Origin: Anticarsia gemmatalis
Lineage: Eukaryota; Arthropoda; Insecta; Lepidoptera; Erebidae
DNA: 64,000 nt
Direction of reading: 5' to 3'
Assembly: GCF_050436995.1 (NCBI RefSeq)
Contig: NC_134757.1
Location: 2,306,501-2,370,500 of the forward strand
Position numbers and translations under genes: made by a program. The notes beneath the pieces are model-generated. The model was given only the letters and a program-made list of their open reading frames with translations, ran no database searches and was not told the origin of the DNA. Position 1 is the stretch's first letter, and each line of letters begins with the position of its first letter. Positions 1-13,300 of the stretch are shown piece after piece.

Positions 1-1205
1 CATTATTCATTAACTACACGATAAGACCTTCCGTCATATTATTTTTTATGCCTAAAAATATTTTTTAGACTTTCTTCAAACACATGCCTAAAGCACACAA
101 TATTCAGATTAAACCGACTATTGTACCACCACTATCAAATATTATTTGTGGTTTATTGTTTTAATATATAGCAAATTTTATGTAGATTTCAAATATATAA
201 GGTATGACTAGGGTGTTAGTATCAAAATATGACGGAATCGGCGCTTAAACGCCAACCGCCAATTCAATTTCGCGCGCCATTTTTGGCCTGGACGCTTAAC
301 GGTATATTTGAATTTTGACGTGGGGCGCTCGAGAGGTTAAGCAAGATTGAAAATTAAAGATAACCATACCTTATTTGCTTACGCGACGCGGCGACGACGT
401 TGCGATCGTGGTCACTGACTGGTTACAAACGGAATATGAAGGGTTGCAATAATCTTTAGAGCAGGGGTATCATCGAAACGGATCTTCTGTACGTTTAATT
501 TTTTCACCAAAAGTAGCAAAGCTAAAGAGGTATTTATTGTGTCGCTAGTCGTTTGATCTGAGAATAAACTCGGAGTGCGTCGCAATAATTCTTAATTTGC
601 TCCAGACTCAGTTAATTTGAACGAATGGCTCAAATACTCCCGAATTAAACTCGTTAAAATGAATAAACTCAACACAAGTGGATATAGCTGTATTATTAAA
701 AAAAACTACGGTACTACTGCTTCTGTACGGCAGTCGGTAGTGTAACCGACTGCTGGTCATAAGATCTCGAGTTCGATGCCCGGGTCGGGAAAAATGCTGT
801 TGGTCTTTTATAATTTATATAAGAATATTCTTTATGCATTCTTCGTTGTCATCGTTACTTACCATTAGGTGAGAGCTTAATCCAATTTTGAATAAAAAAA
901 ATCTCAATAGTTTTCGGTAATTGGCAATAGGCTTGCTCATCTTAATATACCTCGGCATTTCTATACCTTTTTATACTATTTCTTATTCCTTCCTATACCT
1001 TACCTTCCTTACTTTACCTTATTTATGTATATACTTACCCTCTTATTCATAAAAATATATGAAGTTATGAAAGGCTCATAAAGTGTTTTGTTTCTTTCAC
1101 TCCTTAGCGAAATGAAAAAGAAAAAACATAGTATAGTAGCTGTTTAACTAAAATAGGTTTATAGTGTGTTTATGAATAAGAGGGTTAGTGTCTCTCTCTC
1201 ACCAG
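1..1205. other. Upstream non-coding region (intron or 5' flank of the esterase)
   Basis: No coding exon could be supported here. A complete carboxylesterase needs about 90 more N-terminal residues (signal peptide and first beta-sheet), and no open stretch with those features was seen, so the first coding exon or exons probably lie left of the window. The stretch at 235-340 is locally GC-rich with short palindromes (GGCGCTTAAACGCC). A tRNA-like SINE fragment lies at 718-802. The rest is AT-rich sequence without recognised content. Confidence 0.5.
718..802 (+). repeat. tRNA-headed SINE fragment (group D)
   Basis: The fragment contains a box A-like segment (CGGCAGTCGGTAGTG) and a box B-like segment (GAGTTCGATGCCC), spaced as in a tRNA-derived pol III promoter. 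It resembles the clearer group D copy starting at 55694, so I treat it as a SINE head rather than a functional tRNA gene. Confidence 0.5.
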
Positions 1206-1391
1206 GTGACGAGAACTGCCTATTCATGAACGTGCACACTCCTCGGCTGCAGCCGGGCGCCATGCTGCCGGTGGTGGTGTTCATCCACGGAGGTGCCTTC
1301 ATGTACGGCGAGGCTGGCATCTACAGCCCCGAGCATATGATGGACTGGGACATGATCGTGGTCACATTTAATTATAGACTGGGGCCTATAG
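1206..1391 (+). CDS. Esterase exon 1 of window (oxyanion hole)
   Basis: The acceptor is CACCAG and the donor GTGAGT. The exon enters in phase 1 (one base of its first codon, probably Gly, comes from the missing upstream exon) and leaves in phase 1. It encodes the NCLFMNV strand, whose Cys is the family's usual first-disulfide position, then VVVFIHGGAF with the oxyanion-hole glycines, and the NYRLGPI core strand. Its GC content is far above the flanking introns. Confidence 0.93.
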
Positions 1392-4300
1392 GTGAGTATA
1401 CAGGACTTTTTATTGTTCATTCTTTGGCGCTCATAGCCAGTTGCGCTCACCGGTCGGTAAACGATCTGTGGGTTAAGCAACCTTTGGCGTGGTCATTCCA
1501 TAGATGGGTACGCATAGAGAAGATTGTTCATTCTATTGGAATAATTCCTACTCAATGTGTAGTGGTATTAGGAAGCCGCTGCATCTACGCCATGAGATCG
1601 TGGGTTCGATTTCTGTAGTTTTTAATGTGGTTGTTTTTTGTGCTTACGCAACATATATAATTTTACAAACCTAAGCGGGATTGGGAGGAGTTGAATAAAT
1701 ATAGAATATATATTTTCTGTACAGGTGTTGTCTAAAACAAATTGAGCATCTCAAATATCTTTGACACAAAATCTAAAACAGATTTAGAAATATGATTTGA
1801 AACACGAATTCCTCGTCAGGCTCGAGGCCTTGTGTTCTTTTACCACAAAATTAATAAAGTATTCAGTATCCTCTGGTATTAAGTAATCGACACGTTTCCA
1901 ATATTCTGGCCGAAATTTGTCGCTTTCCGCAATCAATTATTTATAATTAGATTTTTTTTCTTCTGTTGAATATTAAATTAACTATTTCAAAAGACACTGA
2001 CTGCTGACGGCGTCACAAGCTGGTTTCCCCTGAGGTTTTTTTGAAATTTGAATTTCATATCGCGTCGATTTTTTTTAGGTTGCGCAATTTTCTATTTTAC
2101 TGTCATCAGCATGGTACTATCGAGTAACGAGTTACTATTGATATTATTCATTTCTCAATATTTGCTGTCCATAGTCGATAGTGATAGGAAACTAGTAAAG
2201 TGTACCGCAGCGCGAATTTCTACCTTTTTCTACTATTTACAAAATGCTAGCTAACTACAAATTTTGAATGAAAAACTGATCAGCGCCTCTATCGGGTGCC
2301 GTAAGAATTCAATTTTAAGTACATTTTAAATATCAAAATCTTGGTACTCGATAGTAACGACTATAGAAAATTGTACTAGGTGTTAATATTCCTAATATAT
2401 TCTAGGTTTCCTAAGCACGGGTGATGAAGTAGCTCCCGGTAACTACGGCTTGAAGGACCAGGCTTTCGCATTACACTGGATCAAGAACAACATCATGATG
2501 TTCGGCGGCAATCCTGACAGCGTCACTCTGACTGGTTGCTCGGCAGGTGGCGCTAGTGTGCACTACCAACTTATGTCTCCTTTGTCCAGAGGTAAGGGAG
2601 ATTTAGTTTTGATAAAGGAAAGAAAAAGATGAAAGGTGTGATAAAAATGACAACGGTTTACGAAAACATCGTTTGAATGCTTAATGCCCGGTTTCTGAGG
2701 CACATTTTGCGGTAGTTTATCTATTCAAACTGTCATGTTTATATCAGCTTAAACGCTATTGAATAGATAAACTACTGCTAAATGCACTTCAAAAACCGGG
2801 CATAAGGAAATTGCCTTAGTATAAATGTATCTGAACGTCTAATTACTTATCTTAAAAGCACACAAAACTATTCACAACTTTTCTATACTTACCTTCCAAT
2901 TCTCTTTGGATTATCAGATATTGCTACCAACAATGGGATTACGGCAGCAATCAATAACGGATTGTGCTCACGTTTGACCTGTAAAGGTACGTCTACACTA
3001 GACGAGCCGAACACGAGCCGAAGCCGAGCATGATATCGTATAGTGTGAACTGGCTTATAAGCTTCTAACAAGCGCATTTTTGAAAGAAATTTCTGCTCTA
3101 CTCGTGCTCGGATAATGCTCGGTACTTCTAGCGTAGACTCACCTTTACAGCCTAACTTATGTATAGCCTACAATATACACTTGATCCCGGAAAATGGTGG
3201 ATTTCCGCCGGGAATCTCATGCGAGAGCGCTCCTACGTAAATGGCTTCAATTAATTCCGTAATTCCAGATTAAATGTGAACAAACGATGCGTTTTTACAC
3301 TATTTTACAGATAAGACTGTTTGTTTGTTATGTAGTGTTATTTTCACCTGAATTGTATGTTTAAATGTTGTGAAAACGTTTTGTTTTTTGTATTTTTCTG
3401 CAAATTGCTTACGTGTTTCGGCGATAACATTTGCGATGCGGATTATAAAGACATAAGCTTTTGTTCTGATACGGAAAGTTGCTATTTGTTTAAAACGAAT
3501 AACTTTTAAACTGATATTTCAAAGCTAATTCTCGTAATGTTTAAAATTGTTACTGATAACAGAACTAAATGAGATTGATGTTGACGCAATGGTTTTAATA
3601 TTTACCTTCATGCCAGGCCAAAGCCATTAATAAGGGACTAAAAAAATAACACATAACAATAATATTTTGTTTACTTATAAGTGTCCCACTGCTGGGCAAG
3701 GGTCTCCTCCCAAACGAAGGAATGAAATATGATAAAATAAAAATCTTTCGTGTAATATTTGAGATAGGTTTAACATTTTGAAGTACGAGAAGGCCAATTC
3801 AATAAATACGGATAAAAAGCAAAAGATTTCTAGAATTTATTGCCTTAAGAGAGTCACAAACATGACTCAAGACATGAAAAATATTTACATTTGAAACCTG
3901 CCCTTTGGGTATAAAGCATGTTGTGTTATTTATTTCATATAATATCTCTAAACAGGGAGGAATATTTCTGTGAAAGCACGAGTGCTTGTTTATATTATTT
4001 TAGTTAAGTCTCGGTGATATTCTCTAGTATTACGGGATTACTTCACTATCGTTCTAGCTGTATATTTCATCTTAACACTGACGGTAGAATCACATTATTT
4101 TATACAAATCAAATCTATAAAGATATAAAAAAGTCTAGGAGAGTTACAAAAACTTAACTGCAATGCTTCATTTTAGGGAATAAAATCTACGGTCCAATAT
4201 ATGTATTTTTGAGGAACAAAATTATGTTTTCACAATAATTATGAATCCGTTTTTATACGTTAAGATACGAATCTATATTTTCCGGTCTTCTTTCGGGCAC

Positions 4301-7300
4301 TAGGAAAAACTGAAAATGCTTTTAACTGTACGTAGACACCAACTTAGGTGATTTTATTCTACAAATTAAGCCGTTTTAAACTACCCAAGTTAATATTCGT
4401 TTTAAACCCTAAACATAGGACCCTGTGTCTTTAGTTAATAGGTATGTTAATTTAATGTATGTTTAAGCCACAGACTAGCGTCACTTTAATAAACTAAAAA
4501 CATTTGAGCTTTTACACAATATCATAAACATTTCCCAAGTTCATTGCTCCCGTTATCTCAACCAACACGTAAAAGAAAACAAACAAGCAAGCAAGCAAAC
4601 ATGCACTAACAACTTGTTAACTATGAAACAATTAAGTTTCTGAGATTATTTAATAAAGACAAACGTGTAAAACATGCTGTTTAAAGAAGCGCTCATAGTT
4701 AATTGCGAACACTGGTTGGTAAACGATCTGCGTTAAGCGCAGCAATTTTAAAGATGGTTAGCCATTTAGAGGTTTTTCAACTATATCTGCGAGCTTCCGA
4801 GCGTAGAAAGTCGATCCCGGTTGTTGTCCGGTAGTAGGGTCAGCCTTCAGAATCTTTCTTTTCTCTATCCTGAACATTGTCTTCGGATACCTCATACTCA
4901 CTCATGCTTCTTTGCACTAGTTTCTCATTGTTTTGGGGCGACCTCTAGGTAACTAATCATAAGGGAAAATAATAATTGAACAGCTGATATAAGATGACTA
5001 TCAAAGCACATACGACGGAACCTATCAGTAGCCCTATTATCTACTACTATCGAGAATCGACAACCGGCTAGCTAATTTTGGCAATACATTCTAAATGTCA
5101 AACTCTGTACTGTCGAGTATCGAGAGTTTGACATTTAGAACGTACTGCCAAAATTGTTCCTACGACGCCCGTCAGAGGCGCTGATCAGATTTTCATACAA
5201 AATTTCTCGACGACAAGCCGGTTGTCGGTAGTCGATAGTTGTAAAGAATCGAGCTACAGGTAGCGCAATTCTGTATAAGCTGTACTGTCGAGTATCGAGA
5301 GTTTGGCATTTAGAATGTACTGCCATGTAGTTCCTACGACGCCTGTTAGAGGCGCTGATCAGATTTTCATACAAAATTTCTCGATGACAGGTCGGTTGTA
5401 GGTAGTCGATAGTAGTTGAGAATCGAGCTACAGAATCGTGCTACGGAGCGATTTCAAATAGCCGAAGCATAAAGCCCGGACTGGAACACGGATTTAATTT
5501 ATGCAACAAACATTTACTGAGTTGAAGACGCTTTGTAGTGTTACTGTATATCCAATGACGTTTTAATTGGACTGTGTCTCTAGACAAATGGCAAACGCTT
5601 CCTATCTATTCTATTCTTCTAAATATTAACGCCTTAGCGATATCGTTCATCAGTTGGTAGCCAAATGTACTACGAGATGGCGAACGCTTATTCTATTCGA
5701 TCGCTACTGAAGTTGTTTATGTTTCCGAATTTCATTCCGTTCGGTCCGTTCTCAAACGTCATTTTGAAGTGTAGCGCGCGAGTTTTATAGTGATTTGTGA
5801 AAAGTTTGTCTTCTATTTTTTTAATAATTGGTAAGTAAAACACTAAAATATTATAGTAATTATAGTATTAGTTCAAGTATTAGAAGAGTTATACTTTAAA
5901 TTCATGTTTTAAAACCAAACGTCGAACTTGTTGTCATAGAAATATCTACTTTTTTAACATTGAATGATGGAGGATATTCTTTTTCTTGTTTTAGCGATGG
6001 AACCGAGAGTACGGGCTAGCCCAGAGCAATTTTCAATTCTTTTAGATTATATGGAAAGGTAAATACTTACATACATTTATTTAAAAATCCCTTTCATTCT
6101 AATAAGAAACTACCATACAATAAACAATGACATCACTCAGTCACAAAGCCCTTATCAGTGTTGAACACTTTAAGTGTAGTTTATGTTTATGTTACAGGCA
6201 TGGAGACCTATCAAGACCCCAGCAAGGTCCTCAAGGACGAATTAAAAGTGAGAGAATGTGGAATGAACTCGCTAACACATTAAATTCTCTTGGTGGTGGC
6301 GTTATAAAGTCACCGGATAAATGGAAAAAAGTAGGTAACAATTTACTTTATAATATAATGGTGTGTCAGGCCTAGTGCACTGACAAGATTAAGGTTGCAG
6401 GTTGCAATACATATTCTATCTCAACTACTAGTCTAATATCATGTGCATATTAAAATTTGTTTATCATATGCTTAAAATGGTGAAGGAAATACATAGGAAA
6501 CAATTATATAAATGATTTTAATTTTAATGATCTGTGAAGTCTGTCAAGCCCCTGTAAGCTATTGTGGTGGATTTAAAGTGTAATACCCCCTGCGGTGAAA
6601 CATTATATATTACATATACATTCACTAATTAATATAAAAAAAAAACAATGTCATTATTTTTAACTCACTCTATTTATTAGGTTTGGGCCGACTGGAAAAC
6701 CAAAACAAAAAAGAAATATTTAACTTTAAGACGACAAGCAACTCGCACTGGTGGTGGTCCAAGCAACAGACTGATTTTAACTGCTTTGGAAGAAAGGGTG
6801 GTGGCGATTATTGGAGTATCTGCTGTGGTGGGTCAAGCTGGCATTGAGGAGCATGGTTTCAATGTTAGTTCATACTTCATTATTTAATTTTACTATGATT
6901 ATATTCTTTAGAAATATGTCTCTTCATAGAGAACACATTTTGATTTTCAATTGTCAGATATTTAAATGTTTGTGTGACTCTGACAATTTGGCTTGGCAGT
7001 TTCTATATATTATATATGTGTATATATATCAATTACCTACTATTAATTATTTTTAAATATCTGTCTGCAGATAACATCAAATGAGCCAGGCTTGGATTTA
7101 AATGAAATGCAAGTTTCTGCAAGTGCCCTAGAGGTTGACAACCAAAATATGCATAATATTATGAATTGTAAGTATAATAGAGATGTTGAACAAACGCAAA
7201 ACACAAGTTAGGAGCCAAAATGAGACAGTGATAAACTAATAAAACAAATTTTAATTTGCAGTAGCCACACCAGGGTCATCAGGCATTCATAATTTATCCC

Positions 7301-10300
7301 AACAGCTGTATGACACCAATGTATCTGCCCAAGCTACCAGTGCAAGTACTCCAATATTTATTCCATCACCGCCCCCACGAACACCTTCACCGCCCCCACT
7401 GACACCTACGCCGGCCCCACGGACACAGGCAGCTCCACGTGCACCTATGCCTCCACGAACACCTCCACCGCGTAACAATCGGCAGCTAGCAGCAGACTCT
7501 CCACGGTCGACAGCTACAACTCCACGTCGGGCCTTATTAAGGGCACGAAGAAATAGAGGGTTGACTCCTTTTGAGCGAGCATCTCAAGAATTTGCATCGA
7601 TCGAAAGGCGACGCCTTGAACATGAAGAGGCGCGAGACAAGCGCCTACATGAAAGGGACATGGAGAGTCTACGGTTGGAGGCGGAGAGGCTACGCATGGA
7701 GGCGCAGAGGACAGAGGTGGCTAAACAACACAACCAGCTGTTACATCAATTATGTGTTCTTGGTCAACATGTAATTGATGTAATATCACAGCAACGACAA
7801 TTGGGAAGTCTGCCATCTACTGACCCTATTTAGTAAATTAAAAAGAAGAACCTTGTTTTTAAATTATATTGGTGCTATTTTTTAAGTTGGTTCTGTTTAG
7901 TTTACCTATATTTCTGTGTTATTGTTCTGTGCCAGTTACCTATTATTGTTTTAATTTTAATTATAGCTCTAATTTGATTATGTAAGACTGAAATGTGCCA
8001 TTTGTTATGACATGTAAAATATGTGATAATTGCCTGAAATAAACGCTTTTTAATTTAATTTAAAAATTTAATTTTATGTGACTTATTTTAGACATAATAC
8101 TTATTTTAGAAAGTAATAATGTCAGTACCGATAAATTGCAATATACATCTTTATTGTACTTACATCAAAGGGATTTCTAAAATATTAATCACATTAAGTA
8201 TTTGTCTATCTGAGAAAGAAACAAATGTGGAATGCAAAATAAATGTTTCTGTATTTATATAAAAAATTAAATTCTATTAATTAAACAATTCCGTAGAGCC
8301 CTCCCTTGCATCAGCTCTTCTTGGCTGCTGGGATAAGCAGGGCTAGGTTGCTGTGCCCCATCATCACCAGCATCATGTTCAGCTATGTCTAGTGGTGGTG
8401 GAAGACCAGCTTTTAAAGCAATATTGTGTAAGACACAACATGCAGACACAATCTTACTGGCAACATAAGGATGGTAATGAAGGGTTCGATGTTTGAGCAA
8501 ACACCTCCAACGAGCTTTGAGTAAACCAAAACAACGTTCGATACAATTCCGTGCTTGAACATGACGGGTAGTATAAACCTCTTCCCGCGAACCAGGTGCA
8601 GCATTTAAGATTGGTGTCATTAGCCAGCCTCGTTGAGGATATCCAGAGTCACCTAAAAATGTTTTAAATTATTTAGAAGTCCTTGCTTACAAATAATAAT
8701 AAATATTCAAGAAATATAAATCATTTACCTACCTAGTAACCATGTTTGTTCACCATTTTGATGAAGTTCACGCATGAAATTTTCCACTTGACTGGCTGCC
8801 CATATAAAAGAGTCATGTGTTGCTCCTCCATATTTTGAATTTACATTCAAAATTTTTAAATTATGGTCACAAATCTGGTAAACATATTAGGTACATTTAA
8901 TATGGAATCTAACCAATTTTTAAATTTTAATTAAAAGTAATTCTTAAGCTGTAAAACTTACCATCTGAACATTTAGAGAATGGTATCCCTTTCTATTAAA
9001 AAACAAATGTTCATCATTGTCCGGTTTGACAATGGCTATATGGGTGCAGTCAATACAACCAATAACACCGGGCAGATTAAATTTTCTTTGGAACCTAGAA
9101 GCAATAGGCAGAAAGTATTAAAACTAGGTATGTTTTGATAGTATATAGTGTGTTGTACTTATATCATTAATAATGTTAAATTGATAATTTAAAATGTTAA
9201 ATGTTACTTACTCTTGTCTTATCCTTGACCTCTCTTGTTGAGATTGAGGAAATTCAATATTCCTTAACATATATGTACTATTGAGTGCCTCTATAACTTG
9301 TCTGATACAGCGACTTGCTGTTCGCTGTGGCAAATATTGTGTAACACCCACAATCCTTTGGTATGACCCAGTAGCTAAAAAGCTTAGCGTGCATAGCACC
9401 TAAAAATGATAATACATAGTTTTTATAACCTCACAATCTAATCCATAAAAATACATGGTTTATAACTTGTTACTAGAATGTAAATTTACCTTTACTTCCA
9501 AAGGAATCTCTTTGGTTCCTCGCAAGGAAGTATGTGCACGTAAGTTACGACAAAGCTCCACAAAAGTAGCTTTATTGAGACGAAATCTTTCTATAAATAA
9601 AACGTCCGGCATTTCACTAATTCTTTCCAAATTACGTCTCGAAACATTTCTTCGATGCTTCCTCAGCCACACTGCTTCATTATGGGCAGCCCACAATAAT
9701 CTTAATTTATGCATAATACAAAATAATGTTTTTTCTTTACATCAAAAACATTCACATCAACGAACTTTCACTTCCACAGCTGTCAGCTGATCAAAATATT
9801 CGCCATTTTGTAGCGTTAACTTCAAGTGTTTGGCGTCCGACTATTGTCGTTCGCTTCTAGTAGAATTCGTTTGTCAAACCGGCCACTTGGCTACGCATAA
9901 CGATAAAATGAATGAACTATTCTGACGTTTCGTAAAATCGTTTAGACTACATTAACGTTTGGCTACCTATTAAAAACTCTATTCTATACTTATCGTATGC
10001 TTATGTCAATCCCATACATTGAGAATTCTATTCTATTCCATTTCAATAGCGTTTGTGCCATTTGTCTAAAGGTACTGAGGCTTTGGTTTAGAAATGGCTA
10101 CTAAACTAGAAACTTTATAATAATATATGCACATTTTCTTTAAAGTATACATTAAAATGACTTACATACATTCTTAACCTGATTATACAAAGATGTAATA
10201 AAACTGCAAAATTTGCTGTTTCAAATGTTTTTATACATTTTGGTTTTATGTGTAAATCATTAAAATAATAATCATTTTATGTATAAATTATTAAAATAAA

Positions 10301-13300
10301 GATAAGTGACAATGGTCACACAAAGCCAGCATTTTCAGTAGATGAAAATGTGAAGCAAATATTGTAGTACTAATTCTACACGTACTAGCGTCAACTCTGC
10401 AAGACTTGCACAAATATTTTGATAACAACTAAGCAACTAACTCAAGTCTATTGTGGGCCTGAGTAAACTTGTGTATAAACAGGCAGATAGTAATGCATTT
10501 GTAACTCACCTCTTAGTGTAACGACACACCTGCCAAACGTCCGGCGACGGAAGGTGCTACGTGTGCGACGCAATTCTGGCTGATGTGTCAAAGGTGATTC
10601 AAATGACACAACGAGCGTATTGAGTTAAAAGTTCGTTGCCGAATACTGCGCAAGTGTGTCACTAGACATGAAATTTGAAAAGTAAAGGTATAATTGGTAT
10701 ACAAACATCATTAATATTTTAGATTTGTTTACGTGTTAAATTTACCCATTCAATAAAACTTAGATTTTCTTTTCATCATTAACAAATATTGACTTGTCTA
10801 GAATTCTAGATGAAAGTAAATCAAAAGCTTTTTACAAGTCAACCAACTAAGTGAATAAATTTTAAGTTTACATAAACATTATGCCTGAATGCGAAAAATA
10901 ACTTCAATTTTAAACTAATAATAATGAAAAGAGCTAAATTAAAGGTGATTTTGTTTTTCGATAGTTAACACTGTCTACCACTGTCACTGACTACCTTTAT
11001 CTGCCTCTGGTCTTGGCAGTAGCTAAAACGATAACTGACCGCGAGGTCTCCGATTCGATTTCAAGTGCTATTAGGTTTTTTTGATCTACATTATAATTTT
11101 TATTACAATAGTGACCCGGAGTTTGATTACGTACCTGCTATCTGCTCGCCCCCTATTACGTGGGACTGACATTGTAAATGGCGTAACGTGACTGTTTTCA
11201 TACACCTCTACTTTTACCTACAGTTATAACAGCCGTGATGTTATGTATTATAGTTGTAGATGGAAATATGAACTGTCAAATAAATTATACATCAGATTTG
11301 AGTGAGGATGAATTATGTACTGTGTCGTAACTTTATCAGAGACAAAGGTACTGTCAATTTACATAATCGAAACTGAATATTTGATCGTTGAGCTTTGAAG
11401 CAATATTACGCAACTATTATTCTGAAGAGGCTTCTATTTTTATTATAACACGTTAGTTTTTAAAAGTTTTACTGCTGTTATTGTTAGTTTAGTAGTTGTG
11501 TAGTAAATCATGCCAAAACTACTAAATGGAATTTGATAAAATACACATATCTATACTAATATTATAAAGCTGAATAGTTTGTTTGTTTGATTGTTTCGAG
11601 GAAGGCTTAAAGCTACATATCATCACGCTACAACCAATAGGAGCAGAGCAGCAGTATAGTTTATAACATGAATTACCGTAAAAAGGGTACTTTAAAGCCA
11701 CGGATATATTTTCAGGCAGACGAGTTTGCAGGTCAAAATTAGTATTAAATCTCAAAGTCGATCCTCAGCATTTATTTTCATGAGGACTTTTATTCAGACG
11801 ATATGAAATAATATGCAGTGACAGACTCCAAACTACCTACGTGACATATTTTCATACATAGGTCTATTAGCTACCTCAGCTTTCAGTTCATTTCTCTCTC
11901 TGTCTTTTCCAGCTATATTTTGGTGTATAAGAACCATCCATCACTTAGGGCTTCCTCTTCCATAACCATCTGTATCTGTATTCAGTACACTGTCTCTTTT
12001 ATGAAATAAGTAACAAGGCATAATAATGAAAATTGAAATAAATGAAAGTTGGACTCACACATCATTTCGTGACTGAATGCAAATAACTTCAAAATATGTT
12101 GATACACTAATATTTTTTTGGTCTCTGTCTACCCCTATGAGAAGGTGTGATTTTATGTATGTATGTATTTATAATATGTTTCTCACTGCCAAATGCACAT
12201 ACGATACTGAATTTTTGAGTGATGCTCAAAGTTGTATATCTATCATTAGACAGCCAAAGTTACAGTGTCGTATGAGTTATATCATATCCCGGACTCAATT
12301 TAATATTATATTTTTGTACTGTAAGTGTTACATTACTACTTATTTTTTTATTTTTTTATTGATCCTTTATTTCAGGCAACTGAGGCCCATAGATAATACA
12401 ATACACAAATTACATCTTAAGAATATAACTATACTTATACATACACAATATAACTTACAATTACTTAATGTGTAAACCTAACATTTCGAAAACTATTGCC
12501 TTGTGAAAAACGAACAGTCACTCGTATCACATCTCAGATGACAACTCGTGTACGTTAAATCGATTGTCGCTATTTAGTACATTGCTGCTTTGATGTTACG
12601 TGTTAATCACTATGATCTAAGAGAGAAACCAATGTACAGCATAGTGGCTTTAAAATAGTTGATACGTGATATAAGTGATACAGGTCATTTATGCACACTA
12701 TGCACAGTTTTTTACGGAACCCTAAAACACATACAAGGTCATACAAATGCTCAAGATTTGTTACATACATAATAATGTATTATTCTCTCTTAAGTAGGTA
12801 TTTTCTCGGCAGTTTCCCTATAATTTATTGACATGTTTACCTTTTTATTTACCAACCTAAATGTTAGTAAATGTACCATAATATGTTATATAATCTAACA
12901 ACTTAGTAGAGAGACATGTAGGTAAGGCTTGCTGCTGGCGGCATTATAAAAAAAAAGAATTTAGAACATTAGTGACCTGCAAGCTAAAGGCAGGCTTACG
13001 CAGCTGGCAGAGTCATGGTTGATACAGGTACTTTATTTTGGAAGTACTAAATAAACCATTTAAACCATTTATTTTTGTTACACATAAAGAAACATTACAA
13101 ATACAGAACTTAATAACTAGTCAGTACATTAAAATTTATGTGCAACAAGTGCTCAGTATATGCTGTGCTAGGCACAGCACTGATTTTCAGCTGCTCCTAA
13201 CAAAACCTTTAATATTGCACGCGACAAAAAAGAAAACAACTCAGTACTTTTATACAGTACAGTAATAATTGTTCTCGTAACAGACCATCCTGTATGACAA

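Larger units (their letters stand above)
5581..10068. mobile_element. PIF/Harbinger DNA transposon, about 4.49 kb, both genes intact
   Basis: Inverted ends TAGACAAATGGCA...ACGCT bracket two convergent spliced genes: a Myb/SANT-like protein (+) and a DDE transposase (-). Both have complete reading frames and canonical splice sites. Subterminal motifs (AACGCT, TATTCTATTC) recur at each end. The exact outer limit is uncertain: weaker similarity continues outward for about 16 bases on both sides, and I could not settle the 3-bp target duplication (CTA left, TAA right at the drawn ends). The element lies inside the 16.25 kb esterase intron. Having both required proteins suggests it is, or recently was, autonomous. 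Confidence 0.88.

Noticed and set aside
1220..1480. Minus-strand open frame over esterase exon 1
   Set aside because: It is the antisense shadow of a GC-rich coding exon and has no motif.
7571..7774. Second + strand frame overlapping the Myb-like gene
   Set aside because: It is a shadow frame of the coiled-coil exon; the spliced reading of the other frame is complete.
12077..12475. 132-codon open frame (+)
   Set aside because: Low-complexity, AT-driven composition with no domain, and it overlaps a repeat tail.
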